NCBI GenBank assembly: GCA_036403235.1
Contig: DASWRI010000053.1
Span: forward strand, 13,505 to 77,504
DNA length: 64,000 bases
Reading direction: 5' to 3'
DNA from: JBGTFE01 sp036403235
GTDB taxonomy: Bacteria > Acidobacteriota > Blastocatellia > Pyrinomonadales > Pyrinomonadaceae
Part shown: positions 32,716-41,487 of the stretch, one piece after another
Layout of the letters: every line of letters begins with the position of its first letter
Position numbering within the stretch: the first letter of the stretch is position 1
Program-made: the position numbers and the translations under genes
Notes under the pieces: model-generated
Database searches by the model: none
The model's input: the letters and a program-made list of their open reading frames with translations, nothing else
What the model was told of the DNA's origin: nothing

Positions 32716-34293
32716 ATGTTTACAAAATCTATGGCTGTTAATCTGAAAACGAAAGTTTCGAGCTTTTTTATTGTTTTCACGCTGATTTCGCTGATTTTTT
32801 CAATCACGACTAAGGCGCAAAGTAAATCGGGCGAAACTAAACAAACAACTGCTCCGCAGGCTGTCTTTACCAATTCGACTGCCATTACCATAAATGACGC
32901 CAGCACGGCGACGCCGTATCCTTCGGATATCACGGTCTCGGGAATAGCGGGAAATATTCCGGCCACGCCCGGCGGCATAAAGGTTACGATAAACGGTTTC
33001 AGTCATACATTTTCAGATGACGTTGCCATCGCTCTGGTCGGGCCGACCGGCGCGGCAATGCTGATTCAGGACGGGGCCGGCGACGACCCGGATATGGTCA
33101 ACGTCACATACACGCTGAGCGACGACGGCGCGACCGTTTTACCTAATGCAACGGCCTGGCCGGCGGGAACTTATAAACCGACGAGCTACTATGCCGGCGA
33201 TTCTTTTCCGGCGCCGGGGCCGGGAACGAGTTATTCGCTTCCGGGCCCGGTAACAGGCGGAACGGCGACCTTTGCCTCTATTTTCGGCGGCACGAATCCG
33301 AACGGCGTCTGGCATTTGTATGTGGTCGATTTAGTAGGCGGCGATAGCGGCAATATTTCCGGCGGCTGGTCATTGGAAATCGCCGGAGCGGCGGCGCCGA
33401 CGGGCGACGCGCCGGTGGATTTAAACGGCGACGGCAAAACCGACTACGCCGTGACGAGAAATCTGGGCGGAACGCCGGGCAGCCAGGTTCGTTGGTTTTA
33501 TAACATCAATCCGACCGGCTCGACCGTCGCGCTCGACTGGGGAGTTTTGGGCGACGTATTTTTGACCGAAGATTTTGACGGCGACGCTAAAGACGATATT
33601 TCCGTCTGGCGTGCCGAAGCGGGAACGGCATCGGCGTTCTATATTCTGCAAAGCTCCACCAATACGGCCAGAGTCGATAATTTCGGCGTCATCGGCGATA
33701 ATCCGACCGTCGTCGGCGATTACGACGGCGACGGCAAATCCGACCCGGCGGTTTATCGCGCCGGCCCGACGACCGGGGCGCAGAGCACTTGGTTTTATCG
33801 CGGCTCTTTGACGCCGGGAGTTATCAGTTATATTCCCTGGGGCATTAACGGCGACAGGCCTGCGCCGGGCGATTACAACGGCGACGGTAAAAACGATTTC
33901 GTCGTCGCCAGAAACGACGGAGCGTCGTTTCGCTTCTGGGAGCTGCTTTCCGGCGGAACGACCGTACAGCAGGTTTTCGGTTCGACGAGTGATTCGATTG
34001 TGCCCGGCGATTACGACGGCGACACGAAGACCGATTTGGCGGTCGTCAGAAATCAGGGCGGAACTTTGAACTGGTATTATCTGCCGAGTTCGGGCGGAGC
34101 GTTCCAGCAAATTGTTTTCGGAGCATCGACAGACATAATAGCGCAGGGCGACTACGACGGCGACGGCAAAATCGACGCCGGAATCTTTCGCAACGGAACA
34201 TTCTGGTCGCGCAATTCGGGCAACGGAGCAAGTCAGAGCTTCCAGCTGGGCAGTACGAACGACCAGCCCGTCGCCAAGTATAATTCGCATTAA
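32716..34293 (+). CDS. Secreted P-domain plus FG-GAP-like repeat protein
   Basis: 525 residues. ATG 32716 has GGAG 6 bases upstream (the TTG at 32704 does not). Signal peptide: hydrophobic residues about 16-33, ending TTKAQS. Residues about 48-225 resemble the proprotein-convertase P domain (GFSHTFSDDVAIALVGPTG, then NPNGVWHLYVVDLVGGDSG and GGWSLEI). The rest is six DxDGDxK units ending NDQPVAKYNSH. The P domain usually accompanies secreted proteases, but no protease domain is present. It interrupts the etfB-etfA pair. Confidence 0.83.
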   Translation: MFTKSMAVNLKTKVSSFFIVFTLISLIFSITTKAQSKSGETKQTTAPQAVFTNSTAITINDASTATPYPSDITVSGIAGNIPATPGGIKVTINGFSHTFSDDVAIALVGPTGAAMLIQDGAGDDPDMVNVTYTLSDDGATVLPNATAWPAGTYKPTSYYAGDSFPAPGPGTSYSLPGPVTGGTATFASIFGGTNPNGVWHLYVVDLVGGDSGNISGGWSLEIAGAAAPTGDAPVDLNGDGKTDYAVTRNLGGTPGSQVRWFYNINPTGSTVALDWGVLGDVFLTEDFDGDAKDDISVWRAEAGTASAFYILQSSTNTARVDNFGVIGDNPTVVGDYDGDGKSDPAVYRAGPTTGAQSTWFYRGSLTPGVISYIPWGINGDRPAPGDYNGDGKNDFVVARNDGASFRFWELLSGGTTVQQVFGSTSDSIVPGDYDGDTKTDLAVVRNQGGTLNWYYLPSSGGAFQQIVFGASTDIIAQGDYDGDGKIDAGIFRNGTFWSRNSGNGASQSFQLGSTNDQPVAKYNSH

Positions 34294-34329
34294 GGCCTGG
34301 TCGAAGTCGAAAAAACTTTGACGCATCAA

Positions 34330-34384
34330 ATTGCAGAGAAAAACCTTAACCGCAGTTTTTGCGAAAATGGTTTTACTCTGCAAT
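34330..34384. repeat. Intergenic hairpin upstream of etfA
   Basis: Arms 34330-34345 and 34369-34384 match at 15 of 16 positions, with an inner CGCA/TGCG stem. AATTTT follows, so it may act as a weak terminator before etfA. Confidence 0.65.
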
Positions 34385-34421
34385 AATTTTAAATGGCAAA
34401 GTTTTATCAAAACAAATAAAT

Positions 34422-35399
34422 ATGAGTGATATTTTAGTATTCATCGAACATAAAAACTGCGTTCTTAACAAAATCTCGCTGGAAGCGATTGCCGCCGCGC
34501 AAAGCATGGCGAAGGACTTGAACTTAAAGGTTTCCGCCGTTATTCCGTGCGACAAGGACTGCGCTCTGGCGCAGGAAATCGCGCAGTATAATCTCGAAAA
34601 AATCATCGTCGCCAAAAACGAGAAATTAAACATCTACACGCCCGACGGTTACGCCGACGCGTGGGAACAAATTATCAAAGCGACAAATCCCGATTACGTC
34701 GTGATGGCACATAGCTATCAGGTGCGTGATTTTGCGCCGAAAGTCGCAGCGCGTTTCGGCCGGGAAGTCGTCGGCGATTGTATTCGTTACGCGAACAACG
34801 GCGGTAAATTAACTTTTACGCGCCGTATTTTCCTCGGGAAATTGGACGCGGACGTGACCGTGTCGGGCGACGCACCGTATTTCGTCACGTTTCAATCGGG
34901 CGCGTTTCGCGGCGATAATGCCGAACGTGGCAGAAGCGCGTCAGCGGAAACGATGAATGTCGATGTCGGCGAAATTCGGATGCAGCCGGAAGAGCCTTTT
35001 CAGGAAGCGAAGGCGACGGTCGATTTGACCAAATCGGAAATTATCGTTGCCGTCGGACGCGGCATCAAATCGCAGGAAAATATCGCTAAAGCGCAGGAGC
35101 TGGCGGACGCGCTCGGCGCTGATTTGGCGGCTTCGCGCCCGATTTGCGATTCGGAATGGCTGCCGATTGACCGTCAAATCGGCTCGTCGGGACAAACGGT
35201 CGCGCCGAAAGTTTATATCGCTCTCGGAATTTCCGGCGCGATTCAGCACATTGTCGGGATGAAAAACGCGGGAACGATTGTCGCGATTAATAAAGATTCG
35301 GAAGCGCCGATTTTTGATATCGCCGATTACGGGATTGTCGGCGATTTGTTCGAAGCGATACCCGTCATGCTCGACGAAATCAAAAAGGCGAAGGGATAG
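34422..35399 (+). CDS. etfA: Electron transfer flavoprotein alpha subunit
   Basis: 325 residues from ATG 34422 (MSDILVFIEHK), where the family starts; an upstream in-frame start would add a leader from the intergenic hairpin. The C-terminal FAD motif is intact: PIDRQIGSSGQTVAPKVY, then ALGISGAIQH and INKDSEAPIFDIADYGIVGD. It binds the FAD that passes electrons from acyl-CoA dehydrogenases. Separated from etfB by about 2 kb. Confidence 0.93.
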   Translation: MSDILVFIEHKNCVLNKISLEAIAAAQSMAKDLNLKVSAVIPCDKDCALAQEIAQYNLEKIIVAKNEKLNIYTPDGYADAWEQIIKATNPDYVVMAHSYQVRDFAPKVAARFGREVVGDCIRYANNGGKLTFTRRIFLGKLDADVTVSGDAPYFVTFQSGAFRGDNAERGRSASAETMNVDVGEIRMQPEEPFQEAKATVDLTKSEIIVAVGRGIKSQENIAKAQELADALGADLAASRPICDSEWLPIDRQIGSSGQTVAPKVYIALGISGAIQHIVGMKNAGTIVAINKDSEAPIFDIADYGIVGDLFEAIPVMLDEIKKAKG

Positions 35400-35418
35400 G
35401 ATTTTATTTGCGGATAAG

Positions 35419-35458
35419 AAAAAAGCGGCGAGCATTTCGAAATGCTCGCCGCTTTTTT
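35419..35458. terminator. Bidirectional terminator between convergent genes
   Basis: 19-base perfect arms (35419-35437 / 35440-35458) around CG, flanked by A- and T-runs, serve both etfA (plus) and the exported-protein gene ending at 35476 (minus). Confidence 0.9.
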
Positions 35459-35475
35459 CTTTTACTTTTTTTACT

Positions 35476-36354
35476 TTATTTTGAAGTAAAGCTTTGGCTG
35501 GCCGTAAAGTTTACGTCGCCCATATTTTCTACAGGCGTTATGACCTGCGTCGGATTATCGAACTCGATGCCTTTACGCGCCGAAGTAACCGTATAGGTTT
35601 CTCCGACGGAAACGTCGTCAAATGAATAATAGCCGAACGGGCTGGTTAAAACCGTACGTGAAACTCCGGCCGAATTGGTTAAGGTTACGTTAACCTTCGC
35701 AATTCCGTTGCCATTAGCTCCCGTAACCCGGCCGCCGACTGAAACGGTCGCCGCGCTCAAAACACTAAGCTGAAGCGTCGTTGCGGTAAACGCGCCGCCA
35801 TCGGGCGTTGCAAAGTCAAAGGCGCAGATAAGCCAGTTTCCGTTTGCCTGAACGTCGGTCAAAGAACCGAACGCCGTTGCCAGCGAAGTTACCGGCCCGG
35901 GATTAATGCCGCCGCCGTAAGTGCTGGTGCGGTAGTCGCCGGGCGCAACGTCTGTCGCGTCCGCGCATCCGACCGTCGCCGCGTCGAGGCTCTGCGTCGC
36001 CGAATCGATAAATCTGTAAGTTCCGTTCAAATTGCAGGCTCTGCCGTCCGGCGGACTCGAAATAATAACCGTTCCTGCCGTCGAAGGCGGCGGCGCCGCT
36101 GCGGGCGGATAAACGCGAAATTCGAGGTCGCCGAGCCAGCTGTGCGTTCCGGTAACGCTGATGCTCCGAACGTTTCTGTTGCCGACGACGCCCGAAACTG
36201 TCACCGTGCTGCAACTCGTTGCTACTCTTCCTGCGCCGTCAGTAACCGTAAATCCTGTACCGGTAAAGATTTGAGCCTGAACCGTGCTCAATAATACAGC
36301 CGTCAAAAAAGCGGAAAAAAGTATTTTCTTTCCGTTAATCAAAATTCTATTCAT
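35476..36354 (-). CDS. Secreted P-domain-like protein with carboxypeptidase-regulatory domain
   Basis: 292 residues. ATG 36354 (MNRILING) has a GGGGGAAG site; the longer frame starts before that site. Signal peptide ends VQAQIF. Residues about 25-200 look like a P-domain-type beta-sandwich (HSWLGDLEFRVYPP, then GNWLICAFDFATPDGG). Residues about 207-285 match the carboxypeptidase regulatory-like (transthyretin-like) domain: VGGRVTGANGNGIAKVNVTL, then SPFGYYSFDDVSVGETYTV. Probably a cell-surface or secreted binding protein. The same P-like fold occurs in the gene at 32716. Confidence 0.78.
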   Translation of the reverse strand: MNRILINGKKILFSAFLTAVLLSTVQAQIFTGTGFTVTDGAGRVATSCSTVTVSGVVGNRNVRSISVTGTHSWLGDLEFRVYPPAAAPPPSTAGTVIISSPPDGRACNLNGTYRFIDSATQSLDAATVGCADATDVAPGDYRTSTYGGGINPGPVTSLATAFGSLTDVQANGNWLICAFDFATPDGGAFTATTLQLSVLSAATVSVGGRVTGANGNGIAKVNVTLTNSAGVSRTVLTSPFGYYSFDDVSVGETYTVTSARKGIEFDNPTQVITPVENMGDVNFTASQSFTSK

Positions 36355-36544
36355 ACTTCCCCCATGAATTAAATTCAAAATCAATGTATTTAAATGTCTG
36401 AATTAAATTTTACACAAATATTAGTATTTAACAAGGGATTTTTAGCAAACTAAGCAAATTTGCGACAGAGAATTTATCAAAAAAGAGGTGGCATCAGGAA
36501 ATTGCCAGAAATTATAATTTTAAAAAATCAGTTCTACGGAAATT

Positions 36545-36586
36545 GCAGAGTCTGCCGGATTTTTAATGTTACGCGGCAGACTCTGC
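36545..36586. repeat. 13-bp perfect hairpin in 335-base gap
   Basis: GCAGAGTCTGCCG (36545-36557) and its exact complement (36574-36586) flank a 16-base loop. It sits downstream of the minus-strand repeat-protein gene and upstream of the 36354 start. Nothing else is seen in 36355-36689. Confidence 0.65.
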
Positions 36587-36689
36587 GGTTTGGTAGCGGC
36601 TTTTACGCGATTTCTTCACGCAAGTCAATTCTTACATCAGGACAAATCACGCAAGCCTCAGCGCGGCGCGTCTTCGGTGATTCCAAGCT

Positions 36690-39600
36690 TTATTGAATAA
36701 AGGCGTTCGGAATCGGCTGGTCGAAATTAACGCCGAAGCGAACAATCTGGAATCCCTGCGTGCTCTTTAGCAGATACCATTCGCCGGTCGAAGGACGAAA
36801 AACCGTGATGTCGGCTTTGCCGTCGCCGTCGTAATCGGCGGGTGCGGGCAAGTCGTTGTTTACGCCCCATCTGACGGCGCTGAACTGCCCGTTCGAGCTG
36901 TACAGAAAATACCAGTTGCCTTCAATCGGGCGAAAAACCGCTAAATCCGTTTTGCCGTCGCCGTCATAATCGGCCGCCACCGGCAAATCGAAGTTTGCGC
37001 CGAAATGCGCCGAGTTTGATTGACCGTTTGAGCTGTTCAGCCAATACCAGTTGCCGTCCTCCTGTCGAAAAACGGCAATGTCGGATTTGCCGTCGCCGTC
37101 AAAATCCGCGACGATTGGTTTGTCTTCGGGCAGGCCGAATTGTCTGGCGGAAAATCCGTCCCGGCTTTGCAGCAGATACCACGTTTTGTCGTGTGTTCGA
37201 TAAACGGCAAAATCGGCGCGTCCGTCGCCGTCGTAATCGGCCGGTCGCGGGTAATCGCCGAAATTTCCGAAATGCGTAACGACGACCGCGTTGTCAGAGC
37301 TGCGCGAGACATACCAGTCGCCGTTTCGAAAAACGGCGATATCGGTTTTGCCGTCGCCGTCAAAATCGGCGGGCGCGATAAAATCTATCGATGTTCCCCA
37401 GCGCGCGGCGGCGAATCCTTCGGTCGATTTTTGCAGATACCAGACGCCTTCCGACGCGCGATAAACGGAAATGTCCGACTTCCCGTCGCCGTCAAAGTCG
37501 AACGATGTCCGGCTGCTCGCATTTTGCAGTCGAACGAGGCTGAGTTTTTCCGTTCCGCCGAAATCGAGAAACTGGCCGCCGACCAGAACTTTTCCGTCAG
37601 ATTGCGTTTCGAGCGCGTAAACGCTGCCGGACGCGCCCGCGCCGGTGTTAAACGTCGAGTCAAACGAGCCGTCGGAATTGACGCGCGCCACGCGCGAAGC
37701 GGCATTTCCGTTGTAGGTCGTAAAGTCGCCGCCGATGAGAATTTTTCCGTTCGTTTGAACAAAGAGGTCGCGGACGAGCGCGTTCGGGCCTGTTCCGTTG
37801 ATAAAGCCCGAATCGTTTGAACCGTCGGCGTTTAGACGCGTCAAGTTTCGATTTGCATTGCCCCCGTTTATATCAAAGTTGCCTCCGGCGTATACCTTGC
37901 CGCCGCTCGCCAAGCCGAGCGCATAAACGTTCGGAATGGTCGCCGTATAATTCTGGTCGAGGCTTCCATCGGTTTTATATTTCGCCGTTCCGACGCGCGG
38001 AAAAGTAAACGCGCCGCCGACCAGAATGCCTCCGTCCGGCTGTAATAAAAGCTCTCTTATCAAGCCGCCGGTCGGCTGCACCGGGTTGAAGGTCGAGTCC
38101 TCGTCGCCGTTCGAGCTGACGCGGATAAGCGAGCCGATGCCGAACGAGCCGCCGCCGACAATTTTTCCGTCCGGCTGAACGACGAACGAAGCCGAGCTTG
38201 AATATGTTTCGAATACAGAGAAGTTGTCCAGGCTTCCGTCAGCGTTCAGACGAAATATTTGGCCGAACCCGAAGATGGACGAAGAAGCGTAGCTGCCGCC
38301 GATAATCATCTTTCCGTCGGGCAAAAGGTCTATGTCGTAAACATTGCCGAAATAATCGGCCGGAGAATTGAATGAAGCGTCAATCGAGCCGTCCGGATTG
38401 AGCCTCACAAGCGAGGATTTTCTGACGCCGTTGACGAATTCGAAATCGCCGCCGACAAGGATTTTGCCGTTTGCCTGCTGTTTTATCACTCTGACGATTC
38501 CCATTGTCGAAACGGCCGGATTGAAACTTGAATCGACAGTTCCGTCCGTGTTGATGCGGGCGACGCGAAGATGCGTTTCGCTGCCGTAAGCGACGAAATC
38601 GCCGGAGATTATAAGTTTGCCGTTTGCCAGAATATTGACGTCCCGAACGAGCGAAGGGTAGGGAACCGCGACGTTGAAATTGGTATCCTGAGTTCCGTCG
38701 GCGTTAAATCTGGCAACGCTCATATTCGGAGCAAAGTCGGGATTAAAAATAGCGGCTAAAACTTTTCCGTCCGGCTGCAAAGCGAGGCTTTCGACCGTCG
38801 GCGTATTCAAATCGGTAATCAACGCAAAAGTCGTCGCCAGCGAGCCGTCGGCGTTCAAACGCACTAAGCCGCCGGAAGTAAATGTCTGGTTAAAATAATT
38901 AAACATGCCGCCGACTAATATTTTGCCGTCGGACTGCACGATTATTTCGCTTACCCAGTCGTTTGCGCCGGCCGCCGGGTTAAACGTCGCGTCGAAGCTG
39001 CCGTCGCCGTTCAGGCGCGCGATTCTTCCGACCTGCGTTGCGCCGACAGCCGTAAAATTGCCGCCGATTAAAATCTTGCCGTCGGGCGAATAAGCGATGG
39101 CGTAAATGTCGCTGTTGATGCTTGCATTGTTGATAAAAGAAGAATCGACGCTTCCGTCCGTATTAAGTCGCACAATTCGGCTCAACAGAGGCTGTCCGGG
39201 CGGCGCATTAAACGCGCCGCCGACCAGAATCTTTCCGTCGGGCTGAATGACTATTGCGTTAACGGCCGCGTTGAAATTTGCCGCCAAGTTAAACGAGGCG
39301 TCGAGACTGCCGTTGGCGTTGAGACGCGTCAGGCGATTTGCCGTCTGACCGTTAAAAGCGGTAAAGCTTCCGCCGATGAGAATTTTTCCGTCTGCCTGAA
39401 ACGCGGCGAAAAAAATCGAATTGTTCGCGCCGCTTCCTCCAGCATTAAAAGCCGCGTCGAGCGTTCCGTCCGCATTAAAACGGGCGATGTTGGCGTATCT
39501 GACGCCGTTTGCCTTTTGAAACGAGCCGAGCACGATTATTTTCCCGTCGGATTGTGCGAGCGTCTTGTTGACGTATCCGCTCCCGTCGGTCACCGAAACG

Positions 39601-39710
39601 TTAAACGCCGTGTCGATGTCGCCGGACGCGCCTTTTGCGGCACACACAAAGAAAACGACCAGCAACAAGGTGATGAAAGACGCGGAAAATTTTGAGGTTC
39701 TCAGGTTCAT
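36690..39710 (-). CDS. Large secreted delta-60 / FG-GAP-like repeat protein
   Basis: 1006 residues. ATG 39710 (MNLRTSKFSAS) has an AGAGG site; the upstream Met is less likely. Signal peptide: hydrophobic residues about 12-27, ending AAKGAS. About 14 delta-60 repeats (GTLDAAFNAGG, then QADGKILIGGSF) form one or two N-terminal propellers. Six DxDGDGK FG-GAP-like units and a closing PIPNAFIQ end the protein. It is the largest of six such proteins here, and differs from the others mainly in the number of N-terminal repeats. Role not known; adhesion or sugar binding is possible. Confidence 0.87.
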   Translation of the reverse strand: MNLRTSKFSASFITLLLVVFFVCAAKGASGDIDTAFNVSVTDGSGYVNKTLAQSDGKIIVLGSFQKANGVRYANIARFNADGTLDAAFNAGGSGANNSIFFAAFQADGKILIGGSFTAFNGQTANRLTRLNANGSLDASFNLAANFNAAVNAIVIQPDGKILVGGAFNAPPGQPLLSRIVRLNTDGSVDSSFINNASINSDIYAIAYSPDGKILIGGNFTAVGATQVGRIARLNGDGSFDATFNPAAGANDWVSEIIVQSDGKILVGGMFNYFNQTFTSGGLVRLNADGSLATTFALITDLNTPTVESLALQPDGKVLAAIFNPDFAPNMSVARFNADGTQDTNFNVAVPYPSLVRDVNILANGKLIISGDFVAYGSETHLRVARINTDGTVDSSFNPAVSTMGIVRVIKQQANGKILVGGDFEFVNGVRKSSLVRLNPDGSIDASFNSPADYFGNVYDIDLLPDGKMIIGGSYASSSIFGFGQIFRLNADGSLDNFSVFETYSSSASFVVQPDGKIVGGGSFGIGSLIRVSSNGDEDSTFNPVQPTGGLIRELLLQPDGGILVGGAFTFPRVGTAKYKTDGSLDQNYTATIPNVYALGLASGGKVYAGGNFDINGGNANRNLTRLNADGSNDSGFINGTGPNALVRDLFVQTNGKILIGGDFTTYNGNAASRVARVNSDGSFDSTFNTGAGASGSVYALETQSDGKVLVGGQFLDFGGTEKLSLVRLQNASSRTSFDFDGDGKSDISVYRASEGVWYLQKSTEGFAAARWGTSIDFIAPADFDGDGKTDIAVFRNGDWYVSRSSDNAVVVTHFGNFGDYPRPADYDGDGRADFAVYRTHDKTWYLLQSRDGFSARQFGLPEDKPIVADFDGDGKSDIAVFRQEDGNWYWLNSSNGQSNSAHFGANFDLPVAADYDGDGKTDLAVFRPIEGNWYFLYSSNGQFSAVRWGVNNDLPAPADYDGDGKADITVFRPSTGEWYLLKSTQGFQIVRFGVNFDQPIPNAFIQ

Positions 39711-39750
39711 AAACTTTACCTCTTGCATTTATCAATCCGGACAGGAAATA

Positions 39751-39868
39751 AAAGATTGCCCGCGAATAAACGCGAAAAGACGCGAAAGTGAAATGAAATC
39801 AAAATGAAAAGAAATTTTTCTTAATTTCTTTTTTCGTGTTCTTTAGCGTTTATTCGCGGGCAATCTTT
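39751..39868. repeat. 118-base inverted repeat with 23-bp perfect ends
   Basis: Outer arms 39751-39773 and 39846-39868 are exactly complementary over 23 bases; the interior (CGCGAAAAGACGCGAAAGTG on the left) folds further. The left side reads in 7-base-like steps (GCGAATA, AACGCGA, AAAGACG, CGAAAGT). It fills the gap between the aminotransferase and the repeat-protein gene. Confidence 0.8.
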
Positions 39869-39885
39869 CTTTCGCCGACGCTAAA

Positions 39886-41238
39886 TTAAGAAATCGAAGC
39901 CGCGATTGCATCGTCAAAAATCTGAAGCGCGACATCGACGTTTTCTTTGGTGAGAATAAGCGGCGGCGACCAGCGAATCGTGTTCGTGCCGCAGCCTAAA
40001 ATTATCAGTCCGCGATTAAAGCATTCCATCTCGATTCGGTCGCGGAGCTCCGGCGCGGCCTTCATCGAAGCTTTGTCTTCGACGAATTCGACGCCGACCA
40101 TCAGCCCAAGCCCGCGGACTTCGCCGATGCAATCGTATTTTTCCTCCAATTTACGCAATCCCGACTGCAGATATTCGCCGACGGCGGCGGCGTTTTCGAC
40201 GAGCCCGTTTTCGAGTAGCTCAATCGTTTTCAGCGCCGAGGCGATGCAGACCGGATTGCCGCCGAAGGTCGAAGCGTGCGCGCCTTTGTGCCAGTCCATA
40301 ATGTCCGCGCGCGCGACGCAGACGCCAATCGGGAGACCCGAGCCGATGCCTTTCGCCAGACACATGATGTCGGGCTCGACGTCGTAATAATCGGTGGCGA
40401 ACATTTTTCCGGTTCGGCCCATGCCGGACTGCACTTCGTCGACGATGAGCATAATTCCGTGTTCGTCGCAGATTCTTCTGAGTTCTTTTAGAAAGCTCGG
40501 CGGCGCGGGAACGTAACCGCCTTCGCCCTGAACGGCTTCGACGACGATTCCGGCGACTTCTTCGGGCGGCGTCGTCGTCTGAAAAACGCGATTTTCAATC
40601 CAATCGATTGTCGCTCGTCCGGCCGATTCGGCGTCCGTCACGTCTTTGAACGGCGAGCGAACCCAGTTCGGATAAGGCACGTGAACGACGTCGAGCGGCT
40701 GGCGTTTGAAACCGCTTCTTTGCGCTTTTTTCGACGATGTCAGCGAAAGCGCGCCGAGCGTCCGGCCGTGAAACGAGCCGAAAAACGAGATGAATTTCTG
40801 CCGTCCGGTGTGGTACATCGCGAGTTTTAAAGCTGTTTCGACGGCTTCCGCGCCCGAATTGGCAAAATGGGTCTTGGTCGGCGATTTTATCGGCACGATT
40901 TCATCTAGTTTTTTGCCGAGCGCGGGCATATGGCGGTAATAAAAATCCGTCCCGCACATGTGAATCAAATTGGCGGTCTGGTCGGAAATCGCTTTGACGA
41001 TTTCCGGGTGACAGTGCCCGGTCGAGCAAACGGCGACGCCCGCGTTGCAGTCTAAAAAGACGTTTCCGTCGACGTCTTCGACCCACACGCCGTAGCCTTT
41101 TTCGGCAACTAATTTGTAATCCGGTCGCGGGTAGGAAGGCGTCACATACTGCGCGTCGGCGGCGATGATTTCCTGCGCTTTCGGGCCGGGAAGCTCTGTT
41201 TTGATAATCGGTTTTTGTAATTCTGTAGTCGGTGTCAT
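39886..41238 (-). CDS. Class-III PLP aminotransferase (acetylornithine/4-aminobutyrate type)
   Basis: 450 residues. SGAEAVETALKLA, IVDEVQSGMGRTG (Asp 267) and LAKGIGSGLPIG (Lys 296, the PLP Schiff base) define the class-III fold. It is longer than ArgD and closer in length to 4-aminobutyrate aminotransferases. Substrate cannot be fixed from sequence: ornithine, acetylornithine, GABA or lysine are possible. It stands alone; an AAGGA site precedes ATG 41238. Divergent from the DUF255 gene. Confidence 0.88.
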   Translation of the reverse strand: MTPTTELQKPIIKTELPGPKAQEIIAADAQYVTPSYPRPDYKLVAEKGYGVWVEDVDGNVFLDCNAGVAVCSTGHCHPEIVKAISDQTANLIHMCGTDFYYRHMPALGKKLDEIVPIKSPTKTHFANSGAEAVETALKLAMYHTGRQKFISFFGSFHGRTLGALSLTSSKKAQRSGFKRQPLDVVHVPYPNWVRSPFKDVTDAESAGRATIDWIENRVFQTTTPPEEVAGIVVEAVQGEGGYVPAPPSFLKELRRICDEHGIMLIVDEVQSGMGRTGKMFATDYYDVEPDIMCLAKGIGSGLPIGVCVARADIMDWHKGAHASTFGGNPVCIASALKTIELLENGLVENAAAVGEYLQSGLRKLEEKYDCIGEVRGLGLMVGVEFVEDKASMKAAPELRDRIEMECFNRGLIILGCGTNTIRWSPPLILTKENVDVALQIFDDAIAASIS

Positions 41239-41487
41239 AAATTTTTCCTTTCTTCTGAATATGGTTAATTGTTTCGGTTAATTTGTGCGAAAGAGAAAGA
41301 AAAAATTAGTCGCCCGCAAAAAGATTTGCGCGCTGTTTGATGGGTCTGAGTTTGGCGATTGAACGCGGCGTCATTTGAAGTTGAGAACAATATAGCAGAG
41401 TTTCGGGTAAGATTTCAAAAATTAATCGATGTTTATCAGCCGTAACCTGCGGTTTCAATTTTTCTTTCCGCGTGAAACAATAAGCTT

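Noticed and set aside
36460..36696. 78-codon plus-strand ORF in the 36355-36689 gap
   Set aside because: It runs through a hairpin and into the 3' end of the opposite gene, with no ribosome-binding site or recognisable protein features.
1493..39710. CRISPR-like regular repeats
   Set aside because: The periodic repeats are coding (protein units of about 47 residues), diverged, and lack spacer structure.
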